58,222 nt of DNA from a virus. The DNA lies in the IMG/VR virus record IMGVR_UViG_3300045978_000161, positions 1-58,222 of that record, one strand, 5' to 3'. The notes under the pieces were generated by a model, which saw only the letters and a program-made list of their open reading frames with translations, made no database searches and was not told the DNA's origin. The translations under genes were made by a program, and so were the position numbers. This document shows positions 1 to 7,473 of the stretch, one piece after another. Each line of letters begins with the position of its first letter. Position 1 is the stretch's first letter.

Positions 1-12
1 ATCCGAATTACC
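1..12. repeat. Terminal direct repeat, left copy
   Basis: The 12 bases ATCCGAATTACC are repeated exactly at 58211-58222. They could be an assembly overlap of a circular genome or 12-base cohesive ends, the length known for lambda cos. The terminase is of the lambda type, but its small-subunit gene lies about 6.5 kb away, so a cos site here is not established. Confidence 0.7.
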
Positions 13-195
13 CGCAGGATCATCAAGTTACGGAAGAACCTACCCCCCCCTGACGTGAGCTGTGGCCGCGCCTGGTGCTGCGCGAAAAGCCTTTGGTGGA
101 AGGCCTTTTCTCATTCATCGAACAACACAAAGGCATGGTGCGCTTCGTATTCCCATAGATAGGACGCTGTAGATAGGGCATAGCAGGGCCACCCC
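13..195. other. Left-end non-coding region
   Basis: No convincing gene. It contains a run of eight C at about 45-52, a hairpin near 85-109, and a less GC-rich stretch up to the 3' end of the first minus-strand gene. Confidence 0.5.
85..109 (-). terminator. Hairpin terminator after the left minus-strand operon
   Basis: AAAAGCCTT and AAGGCCTTTT pair around a TGGTGG loop with one bulge. Read on the minus strand the stem ends in a TTTT run. It lies downstream of the minus-strand gene that ends at 196, so it may close that operon, and the T runs on both sides could make it bidirectional. Confidence 0.45.
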
Positions 196-969
196 TCATT
201 TAATCCGGGCATTCAAGACAGCGACCCTCAGCCTCTCCCGGAAGCGATCGGGGAAAACGGCGCTGAAAGTCGACTGGGCCAGGGCCGCACCATCGAATCG
301 CTTCCGATATCGGGGTGCGTTGCGCACTACGATATAGACCATCCTGATGGCTGATCCGCTGCCGAAAGATGTGCGTTGAAAAATCGCCTTCGGTAGATGC
401 GAGCCGCGTGTACCGCCTTTCCCTCCGCCACCCATGAAATAAACACCGCGCTTCGATGCATCCTTCTTCCGTGACCGTCGGGCCCGACTCTCAGGAGTCG
501 ATCGGTTCAAAGGGTCACGTGAGGCCTGCAGATCCGACAGCAACGCATTCACGACACCACCAGGGACGTTGCCGAATGCATCCAGCGGAAAGCCCTTCGC
601 AGGGACCAGGAACTCATTGCCATCCAGAAGGCCCGCCCGGCGCAGGAGAAATTCGATGGGCTTCTCCTCTCGCGCGCCGGCGCGGGCCTGCGTCGCCAGG
701 TAGCGAGCCGGCGGCGTTCCGTCTCCTGCCTCGTCGCGCAGGAAAACCTCTGCGACCAGGTTGCTTTTGGTCGCCTTCTTGAACAGCACGGAATTCAGCG
801 TGAATGGCGTCGGCTGCTCGAACACCTGCGGGACCGCCTGCTTCCATGCGTCGCGCACCGCGAACATTGCATCGTTCAACGCCTGCATGGTCGCGAACGG
901 CAGCTGCGTCTCCTCCAGATCCGAAAACTTTCGGACCAGCGCGCTGTCGTCCCATTCGAGCTTCCACAT
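196..969 (-). CDS. Putative virion-associated protein
   Basis: 257 residues, last gene of the left minus-strand operon. It has no signal peptide or membrane segment. The N-terminal 60 residues look helical (repeated Ala, Val and Leu around an aromatic). The middle is Arg/Lys-rich with a Gly-rich turn (GGGGKGG). Its overall look resembles minor structural proteins of tailed phages such as minor tail protein Z or HK97 gp10-type connectors, but no diagnostic motif is visible and it sits far from the head and tail module. Function is a guess. Confidence 0.6.
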   Translation of the reverse strand: MWKLEWDDSALVRKFSDLEETQLPFATMQALNDAMFAVRDAWKQAVPQVFEQPTPFTLNSVLFKKATKSNLVAEVFLRDEAGDGTPPARYLATQARAGAREEKPIEFLLRRAGLLDGNEFLVPAKGFPLDAFGNVPGGVVNALLSDLQASRDPLNRSTPESRARRSRKKDASKRGVYFMGGGGKGGTRGSHLPKAIFQRTSFGSGSAIRMVYIVVRNAPRYRKRFDGAALAQSTFSAVFPDRFRERLRVAVLNARIK

Positions 970-978
970 GGCCGGTGC

Positions 979-1704
979 CTACTGCACGCCGAGTCCGGTG
1001 TTGGCCGCCGGCTTCGGGTTCACGGTGAGCGTGACGCCGGCGGTGCGGTTCACCGATCCCGTGATCGTCTTGCTGAGACGCGGGAGCGCGAGATCCGACT
1101 CCGCACCGTTCGCGTTGATCGCGGTCGCGGTGAACCAGTGCGTGCCGAGTGGCAGCTGGGTCCATGCGTAGCTCGTCGCGTTTCGATCGTTAATCAAGCG
1201 CGACTCCTCGCCGGCGCCGTTCACGTCATTCGCGCGGTATACACGAAACTGCAGGAGGCATGGCCCTGTCGCGGTTTGCGAGGTGCAACGCGCGAGTGCC
1301 GAACCATCGGTGTTGGTGGTCGGCGGCGTCCAGCTCACGGTAGCCGTTGTGTCGCCGGGCCACGCGCAGTTGAGCGACAGCTGATATGTGCCCGACGTCG
1401 TGATCGCCGGAAGATCGAGCGTGCCGCTCGCCGGCTTCTGTCCTGTCCAGCTCGCATGGCCGCTCGCGGTGCAGCTGTTGGCCGCGGGTGTCGTCGACCA
1501 GGTGAGCCGCGTCGACAACGAGCCGTTCGCATTCGTGACGCTCGCGCCGAAGGTGACCGATGGATCGGTCTGCGCCATTGCCATCGGTGCGACGAATAGC
1601 ATCAGCAGCAAGAGCAGCAACGATAGGCCGACGACTTTCAAAGCGGAGCAGAGGTGCTGGCCGAAGTGGACCAGCTGTCGGGCATTGAGACCTGCGGATT
1701 GCAT
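979..1704 (-). CDS. Secreted Ig/Fn3-like protein
   Basis: 241 residues from the ATG at 1704, chosen because GAGGAG lies 7 bases upstream; the open frame runs further upstream with unlike composition. A strongly hydrophobic segment at about residues 23-44 ends in AMAQT, typical of a signal peptide cleaved after AQ or A. The rest is Ser/Thr-rich beta-strand sequence with Trp and paired Cys, consistent with one or two Ig or fibronectin-III folds. It is probably exported to the envelope or displayed on the surface. It is followed after 9 bases by the gene at 196-969. Confidence 0.7.
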   Translation of the reverse strand: MQSAGLNARQLVHFGQHLCSALKVVGLSLLLLLLMLFVAPMAMAQTDPSVTFGASVTNANGSLSTRLTWSTTPAANSCTASGHASWTGQKPASGTLDLPAITTSGTYQLSLNCAWPGDTTATVSWTPPTTNTDGSALARCTSQTATGPCLLQFRVYRANDVNGAGEESRLINDRNATSYAWTQLPLGTHWFTATAINANGAESDLALPRLSKTITGSVNRTAGVTLTVNPKPAANTGLGVQ

Positions 1705-1883
1705 GTGGAATCTCCTCAAGTTGTGGGGATCGCATCGAAATCTTCGCCCGCACCTTCCGTGGCACGGGCGCCGATCGCTGGACGCGCGTGTCTGGGAGGA
1801 CGAGTGCGCGAGCTGCTTCCCGGCGACCTTGCGCTGGGGAACGCTCGGCAACCTGGGCGCGCGGAGTGTAAGCACAGCCGGCA

Positions 1884-2174
1884 TCAGTTCGCTGACCCCG
1901 CTGTCCGGGCCGTCGCCAGCGAGATTCGGTGGCACTCGGCATGGAGCTGATCGAGAAACTTCGCGCGCCGGTCGGCGGCGTCCGGCATCTGCTCGAGCCG
2001 CAGGAGCAGGATCACGACCGCGGCCGCGCCTGAGGTGTACGACTCGTACATGCGCGCGCGGGTGAAATCATCCTCCGGCACGTATGGCGGTATCGTGAGC
2101 CGGGCATACATCTGCCAGCCCTCCTCAATCGAGTAGGACTCGATGGCGCGCGGCGCCGCGGCCGCGGTGTCCAT
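1884..2174 (-). CDS. Hypothetical protein with hydrophobic helix
   Basis: 96 residues. The ATG at 2174 overlaps the stop of the preceding gene (ATGA), so translation is probably coupled. A central hydrophobic stretch (GAAAVVILLLRL) is short for a membrane anchor and may be an amphipathic core helix. Many Arg, Glu and Tyr flank it. No family recognised. Confidence 0.65.
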   Translation of the reverse strand: MDTAAAAPRAIESYSIEEGWQMYARLTIPPYVPEDDFTRARMYESYTSGAAAVVILLLRLEQMPDAADRRAKFLDQLHAECHRISLATARTAGSAN

Positions 2175-2527
2175 CAGGCAGCTCCAGCCAGCTCGCGCTG
2201 GCGGTCGATCATCGTGAGCACGCCGGCGGAGTAGTGATGCACGCGATCGAGCTTGTTCCAGTACTCGCGCCGGGTAATCTTCACGCCGGCGATGAACTCC
2301 GCCTCGCGCTGCTTCTGCTGCGCGATCTGCGAGCTCGTGTAGTGCACGACCGCGGTGGCGAACAGATCGAACGGCAGCTTGGAGAGCGCGAACCGATACG
2401 GATCCTCGCTGCACTGCTCGAGATCCTGGAAGCGTCGCATGGTCGTCGTGTCGTGCACCGCGCCGTGCCGTTCCAGGAATTCTTTCCCCCAGGATCGCAC
2501 CGCGGCCTTGCCCGCCTCATCGTTCAT
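2174..2527 (-). CDS. Hypothetical protein
   Basis: 117 residues, mostly helical, with charged and aromatic residues spread evenly (KEFLERHG, REYWNKLDRVHHY). No Cys pairs, membrane segment or signal peptide. Its start overlaps the end of the zinc-finger gene on its right and its end overlaps the next gene, so all three should be co-translated. Not recognised. Confidence 0.7.
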   Translation of the reverse strand: MNDEAGKAAVRSWGKEFLERHGAVHDTTTMRRFQDLEQCSEDPYRFALSKLPFDLFATAVVHYTSSQIAQQKQREAEFIAGVKITRREYWNKLDRVHHYSAGVLTMIDRQRELAGAA

Positions 2528-3287
2528 TGTCGTTGTCTCCGGATGGTTTCAGGATGCCGCTGGTCATCAGCCGCAAGATCGAATCGCACATGAGACGCTC
2601 CGCCGCCTCGCTGATCGAGTTGCCGTAGAAGCCCGACGCGACGAGCAGCTCTAACTTCTCGCGCACCCGCGGCCCGGGCTTGAACATGACGCGCCCACTC
2701 CACCGATCGGCGAGCTGCTCGAAGCTCGTGACCGGCAGCCGATCGTCGATGATGCCGCGCGCTGCGAGCGGATCTGCGAGCACCGTGGTCTTGCCGACTG
2801 CGGCGTGCTTCTCGACGAGCACGTGCGGCTCTGCGGCCGGCGTCGGCGGCGCAGGTTTTGGCGCGGGCGCTGATTTGGCTTTCAGCGGCGGCAGCTTACG
2901 GCAGGCGGCGCAACGTGAAAAATTGCGCCCCGGTCCAGAGCGCAAGTAGTGAGATCGTGGGTGCTCCATTTGGCATCGCGAGCAGGCGACCATCGGTTCA
3001 GCGTGCTCGGTGCCGCCCACGGGTTTCGGCGGATCCTTCTGTCGGGGCGCCGGCGCGGGCGGTGCGGAGTCGCTCGTGCGCTTCGATTGTGCCGGCGGCG
3101 TGCCCGGCAGCGAATAGGTGTCTCCCTGGTCCATCACGATCTGCTTCGTGTGGACCAGGAGGCGCAGTGTCTCGCGGATCAGCGCGCTGTTCATGACGCC
3201 GGCGTTCTGAATGTCCTCGATCGAGCACCGGCCCTCGTTGGCCTTCAGCACGTCGATGATCTTGTTGCCGTGCGTCTGGTAGTTCAC
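2517..3287 (-). CDS. Winged-helix and zinc-finger protein
   Basis: 256 residues from a GTG at 3287 that overlaps the upstream stop (GTGA). Residues 1-60 fit a small winged-helix (ILE-rich helices followed by a Tyr-Ser-Leu wing). A Pro/Ala linker leads to a four-Cys zinc site (CSRC, then CAAC about 20 residues later). The last 90 residues are helical. This could be a DNA-binding regulator or DNA-processing accessory. It lies directly downstream of the VRR-NUC gene, so a role with that nuclease is possible. Confidence 0.65.
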   Translation of the reverse strand: MNYQTHGNKIIDVLKANEGRCSIEDIQNAGVMNSALIRETLRLLVHTKQIVMDQGDTYSLPGTPPAQSKRTSDSAPPAPAPRQKDPPKPVGGTEHAEPMVACSRCQMEHPRSHYLRSGPGRNFSRCAACRKLPPLKAKSAPAPKPAPPTPAAEPHVLVEKHAAVGKTTVLADPLAARGIIDDRLPVTSFEQLADRWSGRVMFKPGPRVREKLELLVASGFYGNSISEAAERLMCDSILRLMTSGILKPSGDNDNER

Positions 3288-3814
3288 CGGATGCCGTCCT
3301 GCAGGTAGGTGTTGTCGCGGAAAGATCCGTCGGCGATCGCGCCGCTCATGTCCATGTACGCGCGCACGGCCTGGATCATTTCGAGCGCGCCCTTGCAGAT
3401 CTCCGCGTGATAGCCCCAACGTCGCAGGTCATCGCGCCACGTGGTCTGTTCCGCCTTCGGCGTCTCGCCTTCTCGCTTTGCTTCGAGATAAAGACCATGA
3501 AACCGACCGGAGGGAGTGTGGATCACGTAGTCGGGGAAGCCGGGCTTCATGCCGATCGACACCATGACCGCGGTCATCGCTCCCGCCTTGCCGCGCTCAT
3601 TCGGGATCTTCGCGAGCCGGCGGAAGATGGTCTCGCCCTGGAAGGTCACGAGCTGGGTCCACGCGATGAAGGTCCGACACTCGTCGGTCTCCAGCGGCGG
3701 TGCCGGATGCTGTGCCTTCCGCCGGCCCTGCTGCGTCGAGTGCGCAGCGTGCCGTTTCAACGGCGGGCGGTTGAGAGCGTCGAGATCTGCCTGGGTCATG
3801 CGCCGGCGTTTCAT
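3284..3814 (-). CDS. VRR-NUC domain nuclease
   Basis: 176 residues from the ATG at 3814, which overlaps the previous stop (ATGA). Residues 85-160 hold the PD-(D/E)XK pattern of the VRR-NUC family: FPDYVI (Asp95), LYLEAKR (Glu111, Lys113) and a later Gln (about 123) before a Trp-containing helix. VRR-NUC proteins cut branched DNA and phages use them like Holliday-junction resolvases. The first 45 residues are basic and probably disordered. As no other resolvase is seen, this is the best candidate for resolving replication intermediates before packaging. Confidence 0.85.
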   Translation of the reverse strand: MKRRRMTQADLDALNRPPLKRHAAHSTQQGRRKAQHPAPPLETDECRTFIAWTQLVTFQGETIFRRLAKIPNERGKAGAMTAVMVSIGMKPGFPDYVIHTPSGRFHGLYLEAKREGETPKAEQTTWRDDLRRWGYHAEICKGALEMIQAVRAYMDMSGAIADGSFRDNTYLQDGIR

Positions 3815-3987
3815 CGCAGGTAGATGTACCCGATCGAGAAGCCGGCGAGCGCGACCAGGATGCAGTGGGCCACGAGCCCGGAGATCAGCCAGCGCATGTG
3901 GCCCTCGCGCAGCTGCATGAACGCGCCGATGGCCGCGGTCCCGTGGAACGCGATCACCAGGCCGAGCGTTATCTTGACGATGAGCAT
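3811..3987 (-). CDS. Small two-helix membrane protein
   Basis: 58 residues from the ATG at 3987, preceded by GGAGG at a 7-base gap, the best ribosome site nearby. Two hydrophobic segments (about 3-22 and 32-54) are joined by a short basic hinge. The size and topology would suit a holin-like or superinfection-exclusion protein, but it is far from the endolysin gene. Function unknown. Confidence 0.7.
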   Translation of the reverse strand: MLIVKITLGLVIAFHGTAAIGAFMQLREGHMRWLISGLVAHCILVALAGFSIGYIYLR

Positions 3988-4164
3988 GTTCGATCCTCCC
4001 CAGTTGGCCGGTGCATCCCCACAGCTCATGCCCAGCTTTTCCACCTGATATCCACAGCCTCAAAAAGATTCGCGCGCGCGCGTCCGGATCCAGAGGTGCC
4101 AATCCGAAGTGCTACACGAGGCGTTCCAAATCCGCTGGGAGCTACCACTCCAGAGTGCAGATTT
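3988..4164. other. Intergenic region upstream of the nuclease operon
   Basis: No convincing gene. Contains an alternating CG run near 4072-4082 and, on the minus strand, an AT-rich patch near 4040-4070 that may hold a promoter for the operon 3987-196. No consensus boxes at good spacing were found. Confidence 0.4.
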
Positions 4165-4371
4165 TCAGAGCGGAGGCGCACGGGTCCCTACCCACTCATG
4201 TGGCCGGACCTCGTGCGCCTGCCGGATCTGTTCAGACCCCCGTCGCATCAACGCAGCCGTCTCACCTGTTGCGGTGACGACTACCTGGTTCGCGGACAAC
4301 ACCGCGGGGCGCCGGGTCCAAGTACCCTCCGGCTCGCTTTCGCCCCAGGCCTGGCCCTCCCCGCCAGGCAC
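4165..4371 (-). CDS. Possible small hypothetical protein
   Basis: 68 residues from a GTG at 4371 with AGGAG four bases upstream, on the same strand as its neighbours, filling an otherwise empty 495-base stretch. The sequence is charged and ordinary (Glu-Gly-rich start, then RRGSEQIRQ). Support is only the ribosome site, strand and position, so it may be a chance frame. Confidence 0.35.
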   Translation of the reverse strand: MPGGEGQAWGESEPEGTWTRRPAVLSANQVVVTATGETAALMRRGSEQIRQAHEVRPHEWVGTRAPPL

Positions 4372-4482
4372 TTCACTCCTAGCGAGATAAACGCTGCTGG
4401 CCGGACAGGGACCGACCGTGGTGACAGTTGGACCAGCAACGGCCGCGCGCGAACGCGCGGCGCAGGAAATATGCGGCCGGGC

Positions 4483-4911
4483 TCATGAGTTGAGCCCCTG
4501 GGCCTTCAATGTGGCAACGATATGCACGGACACCCGCCCTTCATGCGTGCGCTCGTGCATCACCAAGCCGTGCACCTCGTCGGGATGCTGCTCGAGCAGC
4601 TCCAGGACGACGCGCAGCTGCGCGAGCGCGCGGATCCGCATGTCGTCGCTGCGCGGCGCGCGCACGGTCATGTCGAAGCGTGGATCGGCCAGCGCGGCGA
4701 TCTGCGATGCCGTGACCAGCGGGTTCTCGATGAGTGGCTTCAGCAGCTCCGCGATCGCCGCGCTTGACCAGTGCACCGCGCTCACACCTTCGCAGGCGCG
4801 TATATCGACATCGAGCTGTCGCAGGGCGGTGCAGATGGCCTGCAGGCGGCCGAGAAGGGTGTCGGCCGCGGCCAATGCCACGGGCCCGTCTGCGGGCGTC
4901 TCAGGCGCCAT
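4483..4911 (-). CDS. Hypothetical protein
   Basis: 142 residues from the ATG at 4911, inside the end of the upstream Cys-rich gene; an ATG at 4920 is equally possible and neither has a clear ribosome site, so coupling is likely. Mainly helical with a run of hydrophobic heptads (LAQLRVVLELLEQH) followed by a short basic segment. Not recognised. Confidence 0.6.
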   Translation of the reverse strand: MAPETPADGPVALAAADTLLGRLQAICTALRQLDVDIRACEGVSAVHWSSAAIAELLKPLIENPLVTASQIAALADPRFDMTVRAPRSDDMRIRALAQLRVVLELLEQHPDEVHGLVMHERTHEGRVSVHIVATLKAQGLNS

Positions 4912-5137
4912 GCGGGGCATCCAGAGCGGGGACTTCGGTGGATCCACGTGGAACCAGGCGAAGGGCGTTGCGCGCACTGCGCGTCGCCGCCAGCTCCAGG
5001 GCCGACGGCGTGACGGGCGCACCGCACTGACAGCACTCCTCGCCCGGCTCGCCGATGGCCTGCTGATTCGGCGAGCAGCACCGGCAGTAATTGCCGGGCT
5101 GCTGGTAGGCGAGCGGTGGCGCGTCAACGTCCGCCAA
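4901..5137 (-). CDS. Small Cys-rich (zinc-ribbon-like) protein
   Basis: 78 residues from a TTG at 5137, chosen because GGAG lies 7 bases upstream and the start overlaps the end of the preceding gene. Two Cys clusters (CRCC and CCQC), about 14 residues apart, suggest a treble-clef or zinc-ribbon knuckle. The C-terminal half is helical and basic. One of many mini zinc proteins in this genome; partner unknown. Confidence 0.6.
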   Translation of the reverse strand: MADVDAPPLAYQQPGNYCRCCSPNQQAIGEPGEECCQCGAPVTPSALELAATRSARNALRLVPRGSTEVPALDAPHGA

Positions 5138-5363
5138 TGATCTTCTCCACGGTCGCGCGGTTGCGCTGCAGGACGTCCAGGATGGCGCGCGCCCCACTGC
5201 CCTCGATCGAGCCGTTGATCACGATGGTGATGGGCGCGGCCACGGGCGCGACCTTGGCGGGCAGCGCGGCCGCGGGGACTGAGAGCTCCGGCGCCGCGGC
5301 GCCGACGAGTGGCAGGGCCGCAGGTGCGGCGACGAGGCCACCGAGAAGCTGGCGACGGTTCAT
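5124..5363 (-). CDS. Small exported protein with twin-Arg-like signal
   Basis: 79 residues, starting MNRRQLL and followed by an Ala/Leu/Val-rich stretch to about residue 30. This looks like a signal peptide with a twin-arginine start, though the full Tat motif (S/TRRxFLK) is not complete. The remaining 45 residues contain a beta hairpin (ITIVING) and a helix. The start overlaps the previous stop (ATGA). The next upstream gene has the same kind of N-terminus. Confidence 0.65.
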   Translation of the reverse strand: MNRRQLLGGLVAAPAALPLVGAAAPELSVPAAALPAKVAPVAAPITIVINGSIEGSGARAILDVLQRNRATVEKIIGGR

Positions 5364-5584
5364 GCGTACACCTCGCGCGCGAGAAGTTCGTAGGGCATCT
5401 GCAGGCTTTCCGCGATCTGCCGAATCATCGTCGTGACGAATGCCGAGTAGGCTTCGGCGTTTTCGTAGGCGTCGAGATCGGCGAGCCGCTGGAGCAGCGC
5501 CGGCGAACCAGGCGAGGGCGCGAGCATCTGCGCCGGTGCGGTGGCGCCGGCGATCGCACCGAGGATCAGTTCGCGGCGGTTCAT
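5360..5584 (-). CDS. Small exported protein with twin-Arg-like signal
   Basis: 74 residues beginning MNRRELI with a hydrophobic Ala/Gly-rich signal-like segment to about residue 22, then a helical acidic domain. It overlaps its downstream neighbour by ATGA. The shared N-terminus (MNRR plus hydrophobic stretch) suggests that the two are exported or anchored together. No family recognised. Confidence 0.65.
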   Translation of the reverse strand: MNRRELILGAIAGATAPAQMLAPSPGSPALLQRLADLDAYENAEAYSAFVTTMIRQIAESLQMPYELLAREVYA

Positions 5585-5811
5585 GGCAGTTCCACCGTCT
5601 GCGTGGCGCCCGGCACCACGGCGCCGAAGCCCAGGCGGCTGCAGCGGATGTTCTTGCCGGGGTTATCGAACATCGCCGCGTGCAACGTCACGCGATCGTT
5701 GGCCTCGTGTACCGCGAGCTGCTGGCCCTGCACCACCGTCATCGGTGCCTGCGCGAGCGCGATGTGGCGCGCGTCCAGGCCTGCGGCCGCGGCCTTCTCG
5801 TAACGATTCAT
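5581..5811 (-). CDS. Hypothetical protein, first of the MNR trio
   Basis: 76 residues starting MNRYEK; ATGA-coupled to the next gene. Unlike its two neighbours it lacks a hydrophobic N-terminus. The middle is a Gln/Val beta-rich segment and the end resembles an extended strand (GAVVPGATQTVEL). No strong ribosome site precedes the start, so the true start could differ. Confidence 0.55.
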   Translation of the reverse strand: MNRYEKAAAAGLDARHIALAQAPMTVVQGQQLAVHEANDRVTLHAAMFDNPGKNIRCSRLGFGAVVPGATQTVELP

Positions 5812-5977
5812 GCCACTGGCACCGGGGCCGCTGCCGAACGACCCCGGGCCTTGTCTGCAGACTTATGACTTCGGACATCCCGTGCTTGGCCGTCGGCCGG
5901 GATGTGAGCCTTGCGGCTCGACCTGATCAGCCGGTGCGCATGGCGGCACACCTGATACACGCTGCAGCGCCCGCGGA

Positions 5978-6292
5978 TCATTCGCGCCTTCCCGCGGGAA
6001 ACCCTTCTTGGGGCACGGCATCTGGCCCCTGTGCGCAAGGGTTAGATTCTTTCGCGGCGCGCTGCTTTGCGAGCGCCGCCTGTAGTTTGGGCCAATCGGC
6101 CTGGCGCACGTAGCAGATGCGTGCGGCGTGGTCGATCTCGAAGCGCTGCGCGCGAGGTTCGCGCGGATGGCCTGGCGCGACCGGGATCATGGTGAAGTCG
6201 GCGAGCGTCGGATCCGGTGCCTTGACCACCGCGGCGGGTTCCTCCGCGGGGACAATGCTCGCCGCGATCGCGGCCCGGATCAGGTGGTTCAC
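5978..6292 (-). CDS. Hypothetical protein with hydrophobic N-terminus
   Basis: 104 residues from a GTG at 6292 that overlaps the upstream stop (GTGA). The first 16 residues (HLIRAAIAASIV) may be a weak signal or a membrane-surface helix. A Pro-rich linker and a helical, charged C-terminal half follow. It may act with the 28-residue membrane peptide just upstream. Confidence 0.6.
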   Translation of the reverse strand: MNHLIRAAIAASIVPAEEPAAVVKAPDPTLADFTMIPVAPGHPREPRAQRFEIDHAARICYVRQADWPKLQAALAKQRAAKESNPCAQGPDAVPQEGFPAGRRE

Positions 6293-6375
6293 TTCTTGGC
6301 CTTTGACGCGAGCAGAAGCGACACACCAAGCACCAGCAGGATGTAGGCGAGGTTGATCCAGCCGTCGCGTGTCAT
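6289..6375 (-). CDS. 28-residue single-span membrane peptide
   Basis: Starts at the ATG at 6375, which overlaps the end of the Cro-like gene (ATGA), and ends overlapping the next start (GTGA). One hydrophobic segment (YILLVLGVSLLLA) followed by a KAKK tail gives a clear N-out or N-in single-span peptide. Such peptides are easily missed; the two-sided coupling is the reason to accept it. Confidence 0.6.
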   Translation of the reverse strand: MTRDGWINLAYILLVLGVSLLLASKAKK

Positions 6376-6677
6376 GGTGCGCCGAGTCCGTAGATGTCGG
6401 GCCGCAGATGCCGGCGCGTCACGGCCATGTCCGTGAGGATCTCGACGTGGCTCCAGTAGCGCTCGTCGATGAATTGGCCTTCGCTCACCCACCAGGCGAT
6501 CGCCTGCACGGTGACGGGTCGCTCGCCGGCGGACTCCATGCGCGTGCGCAGCCGGCGCGCGAATTCGGCCTGCGAGCCGCACGCCGTAAAGGCGCGGCGC
6601 AGGGCAATTCTTACCTGCTCCTGCGCCTGGTCGAGATTCACACCGGGGAAGATCTTCTGGTTTTCGGCCAGTGCCAT
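6372..6677 (-). CDS. YdaS/Cro-like HTH regulator
   Basis: 101 residues. The segment GSQAEFARRL, then AIAWWV, then AVTRRHLRPDIYG about 30 residues later, is the pattern of YdaS/Cro-like phage proteins: a helix-turn-helix followed by a C-terminal LRPDIW-type tail. It is the first gene of the leftward operon and faces the rightward early operon across a 151-base gap, the usual position of a regulator that controls divergent promoters. It probably represses one or both. Confidence 0.8.
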   Translation of the reverse strand: MALAENQKIFPGVNLDQAQEQVRIALRRAFTACGSQAEFARRLRTRMESAGERPVTVQAIAWWVSEGQFIDERYWSHVEILTDMAVTRRHLRPDIYGLGAP

Positions 6678-6828
6678 GTGCAGCTTTTACACCTGAGCCC
6701 GCAACAGACTCAAGGCGCACCTGTGAAATTCTTTCCGCGCCGCGTTGCAAGTAGGTATTGACAGGCCCCTCCGACAGCGAATCCCTGCCCCTATTTTCAA
6801 TTGTCAAGGCGCGTGGTAAATATCGGGC
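6678..6828. promoter_or_regulatory. Divergent promoter and operator region
   Basis: The gap between the Cro-like gene (leftward) and the early operon (rightward). TTGACA at 6758-6763 and its reverse complement TGTCAA at 6802-6807 face each other. Either could be a -35 box, which would make the two promoters overlap, or half of a spaced operator. The matching -10 boxes at 17 bases are poor, so the promoter reading is tentative. Confidence 0.45.
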
Positions 6829-7026
6829 ATGTTGCAGAGTGCGCACAGGTCGATGCTCCTGAAGCTCGCGCGGAATCACGCGATCGAGCTGCGCGGCCGT
6901 CTGTCAGTGGCGCGTCAAGTTCTCGGCCCGGCGCACCCCAAAGTCGGCGAGATCAAGAGCGAGCTGCTGCTCGCGGTCGATGCTGTGCGCACTCTGTACA
7001 CTGAACCCGAAAGGGTGGCCGCGTGA
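6829..7026 (+). CDS. Hypothetical helical protein, first early gene
   Basis: 65 residues, basic N-terminal half and two predicted helices (LLKLARNHAIELRGRLSV and VGEIKSELLLAVDAVRTL). An ATG at 6853 is an alternative start with a slightly better ribosome site. It is the first gene after the divergent control region, the place where phages often put small host-takeover proteins. No family recognised. Confidence 0.55.
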   Translation: MLQSAHRSMLLKLARNHAIELRGRLSVARQVLGPAHPKVGEIKSELLLAVDAVRTLYTEPERVAA

Positions 7027-7053
7027 ACGATCCACGCCTCGCGGCTCGTTGAT

Positions 7054-7089
7054 GGCCCGCCGGCGGATCTGGGGATCTGTCGGCGGGCC
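7054..7089 (+). promoter_or_regulatory. Leader hairpin upstream of the early operon
   Basis: GGCCCGCCG (7054-7062) pairs perfectly with CGGCGGGCC (7081-7089) around an 18-base loop. No T run follows, so it is more likely an mRNA leader structure than a terminator. It precedes the CCCCAGGAGGGCAA ribosome site of the gene at 7126. Confidence 0.5.
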
Positions 7090-7125
7090 CCTGACGTAGA
7101 ACAACACGAAACCCCAGGAGGGCAA

Positions 7126-7473
7126 ATGCCAGAGCCACGCCTTGAATGCCGCGACTGCGGTGAGTCGCTAGTAGTCTGCGATCGCTGCGTCGACGATGAT
7201 GATGTCGCCTCCTCCGCCTATCCACTCACGAGCGAAGCGCGGCGCGTTTTCCACATCGGGATATGCCCCTATCATGGTGCGCTCGCCAGGCGGTGCCCGA
7301 GGTGCGTACCGACGCATCTGATCGAGCCGGTCGACAACGGCCGCGTTGGTCCATCTCCGGAAATTCCCGATCGAATTATTCGCGCAGGTATGGTGTGCCT
7401 GCTCGTCGGCTTCGTCGCCGGCGTGCTGCTCACGCTGCTCTTGCTGCCGCAGATCGCGGCGAGGATGCACTGA
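7126..7473 (+). CDS. Zinc-ribbon membrane protein
   Basis: 115 residues with a strong AGGAGGG ribosome site. Two CxxC pairs (Cys8/11 and Cys18/21) plus a later CPRC make one or two zinc sites in the N-terminal domain. Residues 86-108 form one hydrophobic segment (MVCLLVGFVAGVLLTLLLL) with a short basic tail. The topology suggests a cytoplasmic zinc domain tethered to the inner membrane. It starts a string of tightly overlapping small genes. Confidence 0.7.
   Translation: MPEPRLECRDCGESLVVCDRCVDDDDVASSAYPLTSEARRVFHIGICPYHGALARRCPRCVPTHLIEPVDNGRVGPSPEIPDRIIRAGMVCLLVGFVAGVLLTLLLLPQIAARMH

Noticed and set aside
979-1935. Longer form of the Ig/Fn3-like protein starting at 1935
   Set aside because: The extra 77 residues are Arg/Pro-rich with no ribosome site and would put the signal peptide in the middle; the start at 1704 has GAGGAG.
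5808-6038. Small minus-strand frame between 5811 and 5978
   Set aside because: Arg/Ser-rich translation without a ribosome site; overlaps the next gene in another frame.
7054-7089. Intrinsic terminator at the leader hairpin
   Set aside because: Perfect stem but an 18-base loop and no T run; it lies just before a strong ribosome site, so a leader role fits better.
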